The notes under the pieces are model-generated. The model did not search any database. It was not told where the DNA came from and was given only the letters and a program-made list of their open reading frames with translations. Shown piece by piece: positions 27,425 to 37,430 of a DNA stretch of 64,000 nucleotides. Source of the stretch: Rs1 sp000416275. GTDB lineage: Bacteria; Pseudomonadota; Gammaproteobacteria; Pseudomonadales; Balneatricaceae. The position numbers were made by a program, and so were the translations under genes. The stretch is from assembly GCA_965243635.1 (NCBI GenBank), contig OZ251574.1, positions 2,728,001 through 2,792,000 on the forward strand, written 5' to 3'. Each line of letters begins with the position of its first letter. Within the stretch, counting starts at the first letter, position 1.

Positions 27425-27991
27425 CTAGGCACGAGGCACAACTACGCCCGTCTGGCCTTGGTATTTTCCAGCGCGATCGGCGTAAGATACTTCGCAGATT
27501 TCATCGGCACCGAAAAACAGCATTTGCGCGACACCTTCATTGGCATAAATTTTTGCTGGCAGCGGTGTTGTATTCGAAAACTCTAAAGTGACATGACCTT
27601 CCCACTCAGGCTCTAAAGGCGTGACATTGACAATAATGCCACAGCGCGCATAGGTGCTTTTGCCCAGACAAATAGTTAAGACATCCCGAGGAATTTTAAA
27701 ATATTCTACAGTGCGCGCCAAAGCAAAGGAGTTAGGGGGAATAATACAAACATCAGACTGCACATCAACAAAGCTTTTTGGATCAAAATTCTTCGGGTCT
27801 ACAATCGAAGAATTAATATTTGTAAAAATTTTAAATTCGTTTGCACAGCGCACATCATATCCATAACTTGATGTTCCGTATGAAATAATTGCCTCACCGT
27901 CAATGTTTCTTACTTGACCCGCTTCAAAAGGAGATATCATGTCCTTTTGTTGTGCCATACGACGAATCCAACTATCAGCTTTAATTGCCAT
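27425..27991 (-). CDS. dcd: dCTP deaminase
   Basis: Deaminates dCTP to dUTP, feeding dTMP synthesis. The 188-residue homotrimeric enzyme shows the N-terminal MAIKADSWIRRMAQQKDMISPF, YGTSSYGYDVRCANEFK, the SFALARTVEYFKIPRDVLTICLGKSTYARCGI block and the catalytic TPLEPEWEGHVTLEFSN with its glutamate. It is the monofunctional type rather than the DCD-DUT fusion. Upstream on the same strand is apbC. Confidence 0.97.
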   Translation of the reverse strand: MAIKADSWIRRMAQQKDMISPFEAGQVRNIDGEAIISYGTSSYGYDVRCANEFKIFTNINSSIVDPKNFDPKSFVDVQSDVCIIPPNSFALARTVEYFKIPRDVLTICLGKSTYARCGIIVNVTPLEPEWEGHVTLEFSNTTPLPAKIYANEGVAQMLFFGADEICEVSYADRAGKYQGQTGVVVPRA

Positions 27992-28087
27992 TTATCTACC
28001 CAATTCAACTACTAAAAAAAATTATTATAGCAACTCAAAACAAACTTTGATTGCTTATTCACGCCTTAGCATTAATTAACTGCCTAA

Positions 28088-28132
28088 GGCCTCTACCCGG
28101 CAATAGCATTGCCGATCCGTAAAATAGAGGCC
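28088..28132 (-). terminator. Nested hairpin after apbC
   Basis: Outer stem GGCCTCTA (28088-28095) with TAGAGGCC (28125-28132) encloses an inner hairpin CGGCAAT/ATTGCCG (28098-28104 and 28108-28114). It sits 18 bases past the apbC stop and upstream of dcd. A U tract is weak, so it may be a terminator or a processing site. Confidence 0.45.
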
Positions 28133-28149
28133 GGCAAGTCAATGCATGA

Positions 28150-29235
28150 CTAGTCATCCACTACCGATAGCACTGGTCCCTTTTTGCTCGCCCTACTTAA
28201 CTGATGCAATCTTGCCGCTGTCTTTCGTGCTAGATCCTGATAAATCAACGCTACTGGACCCTCGCTATCGGCAATATTTGCCGGCAAGCCGGAATCCGCC
28301 TGCCTGCGGATCTCGATATCTAAGGGCAGTGCGCCCAACAGCTCACTCTGGTAGTCAGTGGCGATACGCTGTCCGCCTCCAGCTCCAAAAATATGCTCTT
28401 GATGACCACAGTTAGAACAGATATGCACACTCATATTTTCAATCACACCTAGCACCGGAATATCTACTTTCCTAAACATTTCAATACCACGACTGGCATC
28501 CAAAAGTGCTATATCTTGCGGTGTAGTAACGATTATTGCAGCGGTTATCGGCACTTTTTGCGCTAAGGTTAACTGGATGTCTCCGGTACCTGGCGGCATA
28601 TCAATCAGCAGGTAGTCCAACTCACCCCACTGCGTTTGGTTGACCATTTGAGAGACAGCCCCGCTGGCCATAGGCCCGCGCCAAACCATAGGAGTGGTGG
28701 TATCGACCATATAGGCAATCGACATCGAATCTATGCCACGGGCAGTGATAGGCGACATTTTATCATCGGCTAATGGCTGCGGCCGTGTACCTGGCTTAAC
28801 ACCTAACATCATACCTTGACTCGGCCCGTATATATCAGCATCCAAAATACCAACCTTGGCACCCTCTGCCACTAAAGCCAGCGCCAAGTTAATAGAAGTC
28901 GTCGATTTCCCCACCCCGCCCTTTCCCGAAGAAATCGCCAAAATATTCTTCACATTTCGCAAACTATCTACCTGGCTGGTTTGTTCCGCAGCTTGTACCG
29001 CGACATCAATAATTATTTCAACGGAGACTGCAGCTGCCTTTTTCAGCAACTGTGTAAACAAAACTTTTAAATCTGCATGAGCCTTCGCATTGGCGTAGGG
29101 ATAAACCAGATGCAATTTAACACAGCCGGCTTCTAACACCATCGCAGCTACAATATTGGCACTAAATAAATCCATGCCTAAATAGGGATCATGATAATCA
29201 GCTAAAGCCGCTTTTAAATCTGTTAACACTGTCAT
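28150..29235 (-). CDS. apbC: Fe-S carrier P-loop NTPase ApbC/Mrp
   Basis: Mrp/NBP35-type ATPase that carries and delivers Fe-S clusters. The 361-residue protein has an N-terminal DUF59 domain (about 1-85), the deviant Walker A in SSGKGGVGKSTTSINLA near residue 105, Walker B with DYLLIDMPPGTGDIQLT, and the cluster-binding CSNC pair in VHICSNCGHQEHIF. ATG 29235 follows AAAGG; an earlier frame start at 29265 adds ten non-conserved residues. Functionally it complements the Suf system at 7550-14731. Confidence 0.94.
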   Translation of the reverse strand: MTVLTDLKAALADYHDPYLGMDLFSANIVAAMVLEAGCVKLHLVYPYANAKAHADLKVLFTQLLKKAAAVSVEIIIDVAVQAAEQTSQVDSLRNVKNILAISSGKGGVGKSTTSINLALALVAEGAKVGILDADIYGPSQGMMLGVKPGTRPQPLADDKMSPITARGIDSMSIAYMVDTTTPMVWRGPMASGAVSQMVNQTQWGELDYLLIDMPPGTGDIQLTLAQKVPITAAIIVTTPQDIALLDASRGIEMFRKVDIPVLGVIENMSVHICSNCGHQEHIFGAGGGQRIATDYQSELLGALPLDIEIRRQADSGLPANIADSEGPVALIYQDLARKTAARLHQLSRASKKGPVLSVVDD

Positions 29236-29286
29236 TTGGATACCTTTATCAATAATTAAAACCATAAAAAATAATCATAGTAAAAA

Positions 29287-29312
29287 CCTGAATCAGCGAT
29301 TCCACTGAACCT
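29287..29312. repeat. Family B repeat end (fragment)
   Basis: Only the left end CCTGAATCAGCGATTCCACT is recognisable; no matching right end is found before trmA. Confidence 0.4.
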
Positions 29313-29448
29313 AAAAAGCCTATGCATGGAGGCATTTATTTAACGAGTGCAGGCGCATATGAGCTTGCAGCTAAGGTTTTTCAACCTCGCCGCAACACCA
29401 ACATCTTAGGTCCTGCATCCACGGTGAGTCCACAGACTGAGGAGAACG

Positions 29449-30570
29449 TTAAACTTTGCGTTGCAAAAACACTCCTATTTCTAAGTGATCGGTATAGGGA
29501 AACTGGTCAAATATCGCAAAGCGACTTATTTTATGTGTTTCTCCAAGCTCTATCAGATTGAGTTGCAAGGTGGCGGGATTACAGGAAATATAAACGATAT
29601 TATCGTAGTTCGCTATCTGCTTAATAGTCTTTGCATCGATACCAGATCGTGGTGGATCGACCAAAACAGTGCTGAATTGATACTCTGCAAGATCGATATT
29701 ATTTTGTTTTAGTCGCCTAAATTCGCGGACTCCCTGGAGCGCTTGAGAAAACTCTTCGCTGGACATACGCAGGATTTTGACATTGTCAATCTGGTTAACT
29801 TCAATATTGTACTGGGCTGAATGCACCGACGATTTGGATATTTCAGTGGCGATAACTTTACCGAAATTTCTAGCTAGAGGCAGGCTGAAATTGCCATTAC
29901 CGCAGTACAACTCAACCAAGTCACCGCCCAAATTTTTAGTGACATCAAGCGCCCAATGTAACATATCTTGGCAAATATCAGCGTTTGGCTGGGTAAAACT
30001 ATTTTCAACTTGCTGGTAGTAGATAGCCGAACCTTGAATATCCATTTTTTCTATAACATGTTCTCTGCCTAACACAATTTTAACTTTTCTGGCCCGGCCA
30101 ATAAGCTCAACTATTTGCCCCCCGCTAGAGAATTCACTCAACTCTCTAGATAACTGTTCAGCTGCTGTGCGCCACTCATCGCCGATCATTTTATGGTACA
30201 GCAAGCTAATTAATAACTCTCCACTTGAAGTACTGAGAAAATCAATTTGAAATAATCGCTGCTTTAGCATGCTTGAGGACTTGATTAAGTCCAACAAAAC
30301 AAACATGTGTTGCTGAATTATCTTACTCACCATCGGACAGCTAGTGACATTGCTGTGTTCTGAATTGCTACCTCGAGTGAACATCACATAATTGATGTCA
30401 TCTCCATCGTGCCATACTCTAAACTCAACCCGCATTCGATAGGCGGTCTTAGGGGATGCAAACACTTCAATTTTCGGCACTGAAAAAGCCGCAAACTGCT
30501 CGGTAATTAGCTGTTGTTTTTGTTGCAGTAAAAAGTCATATCGACTTGGATCTATAACAGGCTGTGACAT
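29449..30570 (-). CDS. trmA: tRNA (uracil-54-C5)-methyltransferase
   Basis: SAM-dependent enzyme making ribothymidine at tRNA position 54. The 373-residue protein lacks the TRAM domain and Fe-S cysteines of the related RlmD/RlmC enzymes, which fits TrmA. Visible features are GDLVELYCGNGNFSLPLARNF (SAM site), VLVDPPRSGIDAKT, the catalytic cysteine in VYISCNPATLQLNL and the C-terminal FDQFPYTDHLEIGVFL. It is monocistronic in this window. Confidence 0.96.
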   Translation of the reverse strand: MSQPVIDPSRYDFLLQQKQQLITEQFAAFSVPKIEVFASPKTAYRMRVEFRVWHDGDDINYVMFTRGSNSEHSNVTSCPMVSKIIQQHMFVLLDLIKSSSMLKQRLFQIDFLSTSSGELLISLLYHKMIGDEWRTAAEQLSRELSEFSSGGQIVELIGRARKVKIVLGREHVIEKMDIQGSAIYYQQVENSFTQPNADICQDMLHWALDVTKNLGGDLVELYCGNGNFSLPLARNFGKVIATEISKSSVHSAQYNIEVNQIDNVKILRMSSEEFSQALQGVREFRRLKQNNIDLAEYQFSTVLVDPPRSGIDAKTIKQIANYDNIVYISCNPATLQLNLIELGETHKISRFAIFDQFPYTDHLEIGVFLQRKV

Positions 30571-30867
30571 TCACACCTCAACGAAAGATTGACTGAAAAC
30601 ATATCAGTCAGGATATTAATTAACGATATTTAGGTTCATTTGAGGATCTTTAACCAATAACCTTAACAAGTAACGGAACTTGGCATGCTCTTTATCGATA
30701 TACTATTGAGCATTTGATCACTTTATGGGTGACTTTTAAAAAAACAATCTTAATAGTGAAGAGTTTTGGTTTTAAAGACAATAGAAGAGAAGTGCATCCA
30801 TAGAGCACCTACATTTTGCAAGGTCATTACTAAAATGCAGATGCCTAGCCTAAACTAAAAAAGAAAT

Positions 30868-31221
30868 TTATTTAAGCTGTAACGCTTGGCTGGAGAACTT
30901 AACTCCCCCCCACCCTGTTCGTATAAAGTTCCGAATATTTTTATGATTTTTACCCTCGGGAGTATCAAGGACATCTTGATAAAAACGACCGAAGCATTGT
31001 AAGGTCAGCTCTTCATCCAAGCGATTTAAATAAGCGAAGCTAAATATTTTTAAAGACCCCTCGTTTTGCCCGACTGCATTTTTTATCATTGTCTCCCCAG
31101 TGCCATTTCTATATGAACAAGGGGTAAATGTATAATGTTCACTGATCACTGCCATTGTGTCTTCAAAATTTACCTTTCCTTCCTTTAAGGCAATTAGATA
31201 CTGCATGACGTTTGTCGACAT
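30868..31221 (-). CDS. HopJ family protein
   Basis: A 117-residue protein of the HopJ type III effector family by name; homologues occur widely in bacteria without type III secretion and their role is unknown. Supporting blocks are HYTFTPCSYRNG, AVGQNEGSLKIFSFAYLNRL, LQCFGRFYQDVLDTPEG and NIRNFIRTGWGGVKF. It has no signal peptide. There are no secretion genes nearby, so an effector role is unlikely here. Confidence 0.8.
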   Translation of the reverse strand: MSTNVMQYLIALKEGKVNFEDTMAVISEHYTFTPCSYRNGTGETMIKNAVGQNEGSLKIFSFAYLNRLDEELTLQCFGRFYQDVLDTPEGKNHKNIRNFIRTGWGGVKFSSQALQLK

Positions 31222-31419
31222 TGTTTTTTTCTCAATACTTCAATTTTATGTAACGCTGAGAGTTCAGCGCGTAATATTTTACACTAATAAAAAACAAAAA
31301 AAATAGCCTCTTTCAAACATCTGTTAAAAAAGTAGTGCTTTTAATTAAATTTAGTTCATTAACTTTTCGTTTCACCGTAAACTACCACTTTTGAGCTGCA
31401 ACTTTAACAGACGAGTATT

Positions 31420-33462
31420 ATGTCAAACAACAATCGTAAAATTTTAGTTACTAGTGCTTTACCTTATGCTAACGGCGCTATCCATTTAGGCCACATGCTG
31501 GAACATATACAAACCGACATCTGGGTGCGCTTTCAAAAGCAGCGCGGTCACACTTGTACTTATGTCTGTGCAGATGATGCTCACGGCACACCAATCATGC
31601 TGAAAGCAGACCAATTGGGTATTACTCCTCAAGCATTGATCGATCAATCAAGTGCCGAGCATCAACGAGATTTTAAAGCCTTTATGATTGGTTTTGACAA
31701 TTACTACACGACTCACTCTGACGAAAACCGTGATTTTTCAGCAATGATTTACACTAAGCTTCGAGATGCTGGTCATATTGCAGAAAAAATTATCACCCAA
31801 GCCTACGACCCCGAAAAAGAAATGTTTTTATCGGATCGCTTTGTTAAAGGTGACTGCCCTAAATGCGCTGCTAAAGATCAGTACGGAGACAATTGCGAAA
31901 GCTGTGGGGCAACCTATAATCCAATGGAGCTTAAAAATGCTTACTCCGCTATCTCTGGGGCCAAACCGATTGAAAAAGACTCCAAGCACTACTTCTTCAA
32001 ACTGGGCAACTTCGAAAACTTCTTGCGTGACTGGGTAGAAAATCACGTCCAGACAGAAATGAAAAACAAACTCAACGAATGGTTTGAAGCGGGGCTGCAA
32101 AATTGGGACATTTCCCGAGATGCTCCCTATTGGGGCTTTGAAATCCCCGACGCACCCGGTAAGTATTTCTACGTGTGGTTGGATGCTCCCGTCGGCTATA
32201 TGGCTAGTTTCAAGAACTGGTGTGATCGACACGCGGTTGATTTTGATGAATATTGGAACAAAGACTCTAAAACCGAATTGTACCATTTTATCGGCAAAGA
32301 CATTGCCTACTTCCATTCACTATTTTGGCCCGCTATGTTAGAAGGCGCTGGCTTGCGTAAACCCAACGGGGTATTTTGTCACGGCTTTGTCACGGTTGAC
32401 GGCAAAAAAATGTCTAAAACGCGCGGCACTTTCATTATGGCTGAGACTTACTTAAACCATTTGCAGCCAGAGTACTTACGCTATTATTTTGCAGCAAAAT
32501 TAAGTTCAGGTATCGACGACATCGATTTTAATTTTGAAGATTTCCGACTGCGAGTTAATGCTGACTTAGTCAATAAAGTCATCAATATTGCCTCTCGTTG
32601 TGCAGGTTTTATTCACAAAAAATTTGCTGGGCAATTATCTGCCAGCCTATCAGAGCCAGCCTTATACCAAGAAGCTATCGATAAAAGTGATTTAATTGCT
32701 CACTATTATGAAAATCGAGAATACAATAAAGCAATGCGTGAAATAATGGCCATTGCCGACGCCGCCAATCAATATATTGACAGTGCAGAGCCTTGGGTAC
32801 TGGCTAAGAAAGAGGGTTGCGAACAGGCCGTTCAGGACTGCTGTTCCATGGGCATCAATTTATTTAGAGTAATTTGCAGTTATTTGGCACCTGTTTTGCC
32901 AAAAATTGCCGAAGACGTGCAAGCATTTCTAAATTTAGATGATTTTGCGTGGGACTCCATACAAAGTCCTTTACTAAGTCATAAAATCAACAAATTCAAA
33001 CCATTAATGCAACGTGTTGATGAGGAAAAAGTCAGCGCTATCATTGCAGAAACCAAGTTAAAACTTGCCGAGCAAGCAGCCCTAACTAGTCAGGCAGAAA
33101 CGCAGAAAACTGAATTACAGCTTGAGCCTATAGCCGACACTATCGAATTTGCAGATTTTGCGAAAATAGACTTGCGGGTCGTACAAATCATCAACGCTGA
33201 ACATGTCAAAGGCGCCAACAAACTGCTGCAGTTGACCTTAGATTTAGGTGGAGAGAGCAGAAAGGTATTCGCGGGAATAAAATCAGCCTACCAGCCTGAA
33301 GACTTAATCGGCAAACATACCGTCATGGTAGCAAACTTAGCTACACGCACCATGAAGTTCGGAGATTCAGAAGGCATGGTACTAGCAGCGGGACCTGGTG
33401 GTGAAGAAATTTGGATACTAGAACCGCACAGCGGCGCTAAGCCGGGGATGAGAGTCAAATAA
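31420..33462 (+). CDS. metG: Methionyl-tRNA synthetase
   Basis: Class I synthetase charging tRNA-Met. The 680-residue protein has the HIGH-type motif GAIHLGHML near residue 20, a two-knuckle zinc site (CPKC...CESC, about residues 145-161), KMSKTRG near residue 332, and a C-terminal tRNA-binding (Trbp111-like) domain from about residue 580 (ADFAKIDLRVVQIINAEHVKGANKLLQLTLDLG) that dimerises the enzyme. The apbC-metG pair is often adjacent in gammaproteobacteria; here trmA and the HopJ-like gene lie between them. A strong hairpin follows. Confidence 0.97.
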   Translation: MSNNNRKILVTSALPYANGAIHLGHMLEHIQTDIWVRFQKQRGHTCTYVCADDAHGTPIMLKADQLGITPQALIDQSSAEHQRDFKAFMIGFDNYYTTHSDENRDFSAMIYTKLRDAGHIAEKIITQAYDPEKEMFLSDRFVKGDCPKCAAKDQYGDNCESCGATYNPMELKNAYSAISGAKPIEKDSKHYFFKLGNFENFLRDWVENHVQTEMKNKLNEWFEAGLQNWDISRDAPYWGFEIPDAPGKYFYVWLDAPVGYMASFKNWCDRHAVDFDEYWNKDSKTELYHFIGKDIAYFHSLFWPAMLEGAGLRKPNGVFCHGFVTVDGKKMSKTRGTFIMAETYLNHLQPEYLRYYFAAKLSSGIDDIDFNFEDFRLRVNADLVNKVINIASRCAGFIHKKFAGQLSASLSEPALYQEAIDKSDLIAHYYENREYNKAMREIMAIADAANQYIDSAEPWVLAKKEGCEQAVQDCCSMGINLFRVICSYLAPVLPKIAEDVQAFLNLDDFAWDSIQSPLLSHKINKFKPLMQRVDEEKVSAIIAETKLKLAEQAALTSQAETQKTELQLEPIADTIEFADFAKIDLRVVQIINAEHVKGANKLLQLTLDLGGESRKVFAGIKSAYQPEDLIGKHTVMVANLATRTMKFGDSEGMVLAAGPGGEEIWILEPHSGAKPGMRVK

Positions 33463-33474
33463 TAGTCACCTTTG

Positions 33475-33514
33475 GCTAAGCAGACTTTACTGATAATGCT
33501 AAAGTCTGCTTAGC
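33475..33514 (+). terminator. Terminator hairpin after metG
   Basis: GCTAAGCAGACTTTA (33475-33489) and TAAAGTCTGCTTAGC (33500-33514) form a perfect 15-bp stem with a 10-base loop, followed by TCTCT. Confidence 0.7.
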
Positions 33515-33695
33515 TCTCTAGTACCTGCAAATTCAGCGCAACAAAACCGGCATCTATCATCTTAGTCGCCGAGCATTACAGCCACTATTAGATACGAAAA
33601 ACACCGCTTAGATAGCTCTTCAATGACCGTTTTAGATTTTAAGCACAACACTTTGTTCAATATAAAACCACCTTCTCGCTAATTTCGGAAAACTT

Positions 33696-34475
33696 GTGGA
33701 CATCACTACACTGTTAATACTAATCGCTATCATTGGCCTAGGTACTTATGTACAAACGGTGATAGGCTTTGGCTTAGGCATGATAGTCATGGGAGTCGTC
33801 TCCTATTTGTCGCTGCTATCCCTGCCTTTCACCTCCGTTATTATCAGCATCATGGCTTTCTCTAGCGGCATCTTGGTGATTAAAGACGACCTACATGCAC
33901 TGCACATGAAAAGCATTATCTTTACCTGTGCCGGCCTGATCCCCGCTGTCGCCCTAGGCTTATTTATACTCGATTATATGAGCGCAAGTATGGCCAACTT
34001 ACTACAGCTGATTCTGGGCACAGCCATTATTATTGGGGCTGCTGCCACTTTATTAAAACCAGAACCTATCAGCCAAGTATCCCATCCAGTGGTGTTTTTT
34101 ATAGCTGGTACAGTGGGCGGCTTACTAGCAGGGCTGTTTAGCGTAGCCGGCCCACCAGTCATTTATCAGTATTATCGACAACCTTTCGAGATTAAAACCA
34201 TTCGCCTGTGTCTACTGTTTGTATTTTTAGTCAGCAGCTTTATTCGCACCGCCATGGTTGGCGCTCAAGGGAACCTTGAACTTGAGATGTTTCTAGTTGC
34301 TCTGTACTGTTTGCCAGTCGCCTACCTCGCCACCTGGCTGGGCAAAAACAAACCTCCGGCGATCAACCCACCTATGATGAGGAAAATTGCCATCACTTTG
34401 CTGGTCGTTATCGGCAGCAGCTTAATTTTTAAATCATACCCCAGTGTGTGGTTAGATTATAATTTAGCGCTGTGA
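33696..34475 (+). CDS. TauE/SafE family permease
   Basis: Membrane protein of the TauE/SafE (DUF81) family, associated with export of sulfite, sulfoacetate or related organic anions. The 259 residues make about eight hydrophobic segments in two repeated halves, with TVIGFGLGMIVMG near residue 22 and GGLLAGLFSVAGPPVIYQYY near residue 145. The start is GTG 33696. The substrate cannot be inferred, since neither neighbour is a sulfur gene. Confidence 0.85.
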   Translation: MDITTLLILIAIIGLGTYVQTVIGFGLGMIVMGVVSYLSLLSLPFTSVIISIMAFSSGILVIKDDLHALHMKSIIFTCAGLIPAVALGLFILDYMSASMANLLQLILGTAIIIGAAATLLKPEPISQVSHPVVFFIAGTVGGLLAGLFSVAGPPVIYQYYRQPFEIKTIRLCLLFVFLVSSFIRTAMVGAQGNLELEMFLVALYCLPVAYLATWLGKNKPPAINPPMMRKIAITLLVVIGSSLIFKSYPSVWLDYNLAL

Positions 34476-34663
34476 GAATACCCGCTCTAATGCTTTCCAG
34501 CGATCAAGCTGCGACAGTTAAGCTTAAACTTGCTGTATAGCACGGCATTGTTAGACATACACTACAGCGCATTTAAATAGCTAAACCAATAAACGGATTG
34601 CGATCCTCTGCTTAATCTAAGAGATTAGTCATCAATCATTAGCCAACAGGCCCACTAGTCATC

Positions 34664-35302
34664 ATGAAAGAATTCACTGAAAGTGACAGCGATGTATTAC
34701 AAGAGATTATTTTGCAGCGCAGAGATGTGAGGGGGAATAGGTTTCTCGATCGTCCCATACCTAAAGAAGCGCTAGACAAAATCCTTTTTGCCGCGGTACA
34801 CGCCCCCTCTGTGGGGTTCTCTCAACCTTGGGAATTTGTTATCGTTAGAGATCCACAGAAAAAATCGGCCATAAAAGCCAATTTCAGTACCGCCAAGAAA
34901 CAAGAGCAACAAGAATTTCAAGGCGAAAAGCAAAGCCAATACCAAAAATTAAAACTCGAGGGCATCCATGAAGCACCGTTAAACATTGCGGTATTTTACA
35001 AGCCCAGTGAGCATCCAGTATTAGGTCAAAGCAAGATGCAAGAAGTCGGTTTATACAGTGTGGTTTGCGCAGTACAAAACATGTGGCTGATGGCCCGGGC
35101 GCTAAATATTGGCTTAGGCTGGGTAAGCATCTTAGACCCAGCAGAGGTCAAAACTATTTTAAACGCCCCAGAAGAAAATCAACTGGTCGCCTATTTATGC
35201 TTAGGCTATGTCGATTATTTTTATCAAAACCCGGAATTAGAGAGACGCAATTGGCAACAGCGAAAAGACTTTTCTAGCTTGGTTTTTGAAGATAGTTACT
35301 AA
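34664..35302 (+). CDS. bluB: 5,6-dimethylbenzimidazole synthase BluB
   Basis: Nitroreductase-fold enzyme that breaks down reduced FMN to the lower ligand of cobalamin. The 212-residue protein shows RRDVRGNRFLDRPIPKEAL, the AAVHAPSVGFSQPWEFVIV block and GLGWVSILDPAEVKTIL, which separate BluB from ordinary nitroreductases. No other cobalamin genes are in the window, so the cell may salvage corrinoids or encode the rest elsewhere. I saw no convincing cobalamin riboswitch upstream. Confidence 0.88.
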   Translation: MKEFTESDSDVLQEIILQRRDVRGNRFLDRPIPKEALDKILFAAVHAPSVGFSQPWEFVIVRDPQKKSAIKANFSTAKKQEQQEFQGEKQSQYQKLKLEGIHEAPLNIAVFYKPSEHPVLGQSKMQEVGLYSVVCAVQNMWLMARALNIGLGWVSILDPAEVKTILNAPEENQLVAYLCLGYVDYFYQNPELERRNWQQRKDFSSLVFEDSY

Positions 35303-35416
35303 AACTCAATGACTCACCGATAAAGCCATCTACTATTGATAGACGACAGATCGGTCACGTAAAATCAGCTTCAATGCTCTATACCAGGCAAGCGACAGGC
35401 AGCTATAAACACAACC

Positions 35417-36214
35417 TTAGTCTTGGAACATTTTAATCAAAATAGATTTAATATTGGTGGTATCAAAAGGTTTATCTAATATAGCATCCACCCCCGCCTC
35501 CCGCACTTTCGCCAAGTGACTGTCCTTCGCCTCTGAGGTAACCATCAAGACCGGCACATGGGAATGCTCAGCAGAGCTACGCAAAAACTGGGTGAGCTCA
35601 ATTCCATTTACCTGAGGCATATTATAATCAGTGACTAAAAGGTCTAACGAGTGCTCCTTTAAATAGTCAATGGCGAAACAGCCGTCTTCGAATTCAACAA
35701 TATTGTGTAAACCTAAATTTTGCAAAACCCGAGATATAGCTTTTCTAGCTAATTTACTATCGTCAACCAACACCACTCTCAAAGTATTTACATCGTAATT
35801 GTCTAGGTACAGATCTTCTTCATTAATGAATGCCATAGCCGAGCGCAAAGCACGCTTTAACACGGTTTGATCGAATGGCTTATTTAAAATAGCCAAAATT
35901 CCCGATTGCTTGAAAACCTCTAACTGATCTCTACGCTGCTCACTAGAGACTAAAATAAAAGGCAGAGCTGCATATCTTTCATATTTACGAAGCATATGTA
36001 ACAGCTCTATGGCGGTACCGTCTTTATAGTGTAAATTGGAAATAATTAAATCTGGTGGGTACTTAGTTAATTTAGCGAGAGCTTCAAGCTTACCATTGGC
36101 AGTGTCCACATTGGACACTCCTTCTTGATGCAGTTTTTTGATGATTATATTCTGCTGCATTTTCGAAGGCTCTATCAGTAATACACTTAATTCTGAGTGA
36201 TTTAAATCTTCCAT
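35417..36214 (-). CDS. Response regulator with two receiver domains
   Basis: A 265-residue protein made only of two receiver domains. The first (about 8-125) looks degenerate: the acidic pocket reads LLIEPSKM and the phosphoacceptor position is Asn in LIISNLHYKDG, though the KPF lysine is kept. The second (about 145-265) is complete, with VVLVDDSKLARK, the phosphoacceptor Asp in LLVTDYNMPQVNG, VTS and KPF. No output domain or adjacent kinase is present. ATG 36214 is favoured by AGGGA upstream; GTG 36232 is an alternative. Confidence 0.85.
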   Translation of the reverse strand: MEDLNHSELSVLLIEPSKMQQNIIIKKLHQEGVSNVDTANGKLEALAKLTKYPPDLIISNLHYKDGTAIELLHMLRKYERYAALPFILVSSEQRRDQLEVFKQSGILAILNKPFDQTVLKRALRSAMAFINEEDLYLDNYDVNTLRVVLVDDSKLARKAISRVLQNLGLHNIVEFEDGCFAIDYLKEHSLDLLVTDYNMPQVNGIELTQFLRSSAEHSHVPVLMVTSEAKDSHLAKVREAGVDAILDKPFDTTNIKSILIKMFQD

Positions 36215-36474
36215 CATATTCCCTAGTGTCACATTTTATTGCGCTTTACCCTCTCTGATTATAGCCAATTTTACAAAAAGAACCTTAAATGACTAACCTT
36301 GTCATCAATAGGTTTATAAAAAAACTAAAAATCAAGATCCAAGGTAAGCAACTCTTTAATTTTTTATAGCTGACTCTATGCTCTAAATATTCGGTATAGA
36401 ATGCAGCGGCAACTAAAACTCTATTTATCTCCCATGTTTCAAGGAAGCCCTGCCGATGACACGGTTGATATAGT

Positions 36475-36654
36475 GAGACCTCTGCATAACTTACCCAAAG
36501 GGTATGATAACTGCGCTCGGTAATACCGCGTTAAAAATCGGCTCAATATTCTCATTGACACCAGTAATACCCATAAACAGGGGCACACTGATTCCGCTAT
36601 CTCGCCGTTTTTTGCCTTGTCTTTCCTTCGCTCGCAACGTTATGCAGAGGTCTC
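36475..36654. repeat. MITE-like repeat, family A (copy 5)
   Basis: 180-bp element with perfect ends GAGACCTCTGCATAA and TTATGCAGAGGTCTC, flanked by a perfect 5-bp duplication ATAGT (36470-36474 and 36655-36659). Confidence 0.92.
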
Positions 36655-36659
36655 ATAGT

Positions 36660-37009
36660 GTAATTAAACTAATTTAAAACAATAATTTATAATACTTATT
36701 TACTAACCGATGCGCTACTTTTTCAGCAAATTTAAAGCAGCTATTTGTCTGAACAAGCGACTTTGAGAAACAAATTCACGTCGGTTGTTGAAAGCAGCAA
36801 TAAAGCTATTTTTCCGAATAAAAACAGATGGATTGGGCCACGTTCAACAAAAAATTTCAGCACCCCTATAAATAAGAAATCTGGCTCAAAAAAGGTATTT
36901 TGGAGTTAGGACTTCACCAAATTTTTCGTTGAATCGCAACCAAAACAACGTTTAAGATTCCTTAATTAGACGATCATGCAAAAGATATTAATCAGGGTGC
37001 AATCCATGC
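36660..37009. other. Intergenic, degenerate sequence
   Basis: No intact gene. It leads into the IS66-like remnant and may contain more decayed parts of that element, but I cannot align them by eye. Confidence 0.3.
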
Positions 37010-37350
37010 CGCCAGAAAATAGTCAGCAGCAAGCTAAAGTTGATAAAATAGCGGGTTGGGAAAAACGATCCGTTATTTTATCAAGCACTATGACGGACCG
37101 GTTATGTTTTGCCAAGTAACAGGTTCGCAAATAGATAATAACGAAATGGCGTCGGCATTAACGCTGGTCGTGAGAAACCGAAAAAAACGGCAGCTAGTAT
37201 TGGTGATGTAATTATGTCGATGATAGCACTTGTGTCCAATCTGGCGTAAATGCCTTTGAGTATTTTAATTTAGTGCGAGAGAGAATCAAAAAGTCATCAA
37301 TAACCCAGAGAAATTTTTACCTTGGGACTATCAAGAAAACAACGCTTAGT
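37010..37350 (+). pseudogene. IS66-family transposase, C-terminal remnant
   Basis: Translating across several frames gives pieces in the order expected for the end of an IS66 TnpC transposase: GWEKR, QIDNNEMASALTLVVRNRKK (compare the family's EIDNNxxExAxRPxxxGRKN), IGDVIMSMIALVSN, GVNAFEYFNLV and NPEKFLPWDYQEN. At least three frameshifts or stops separate them, so it is a dead fragment. No ends or target duplication were found. Confidence 0.6.
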
Positions 37351-37430
37351 CCATTGATAGCGGGCTTTTAGCCTTTAATTCAAAAGTCACGTTATCTTCT
37401 CATAAGTTCACGAAAAACCGCTTTTATTTA

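Noticed and set aside
29322..29561. 79-codon open frame overlapping the trmA end
   Set aside because: The overlap is antisense to the conserved trmA C-terminus; no motif.
30868..31221. Type III secretion effector
   Set aside because: The HopJ name is historical; no secretion genes are present and homologues are common in non-pathogens.
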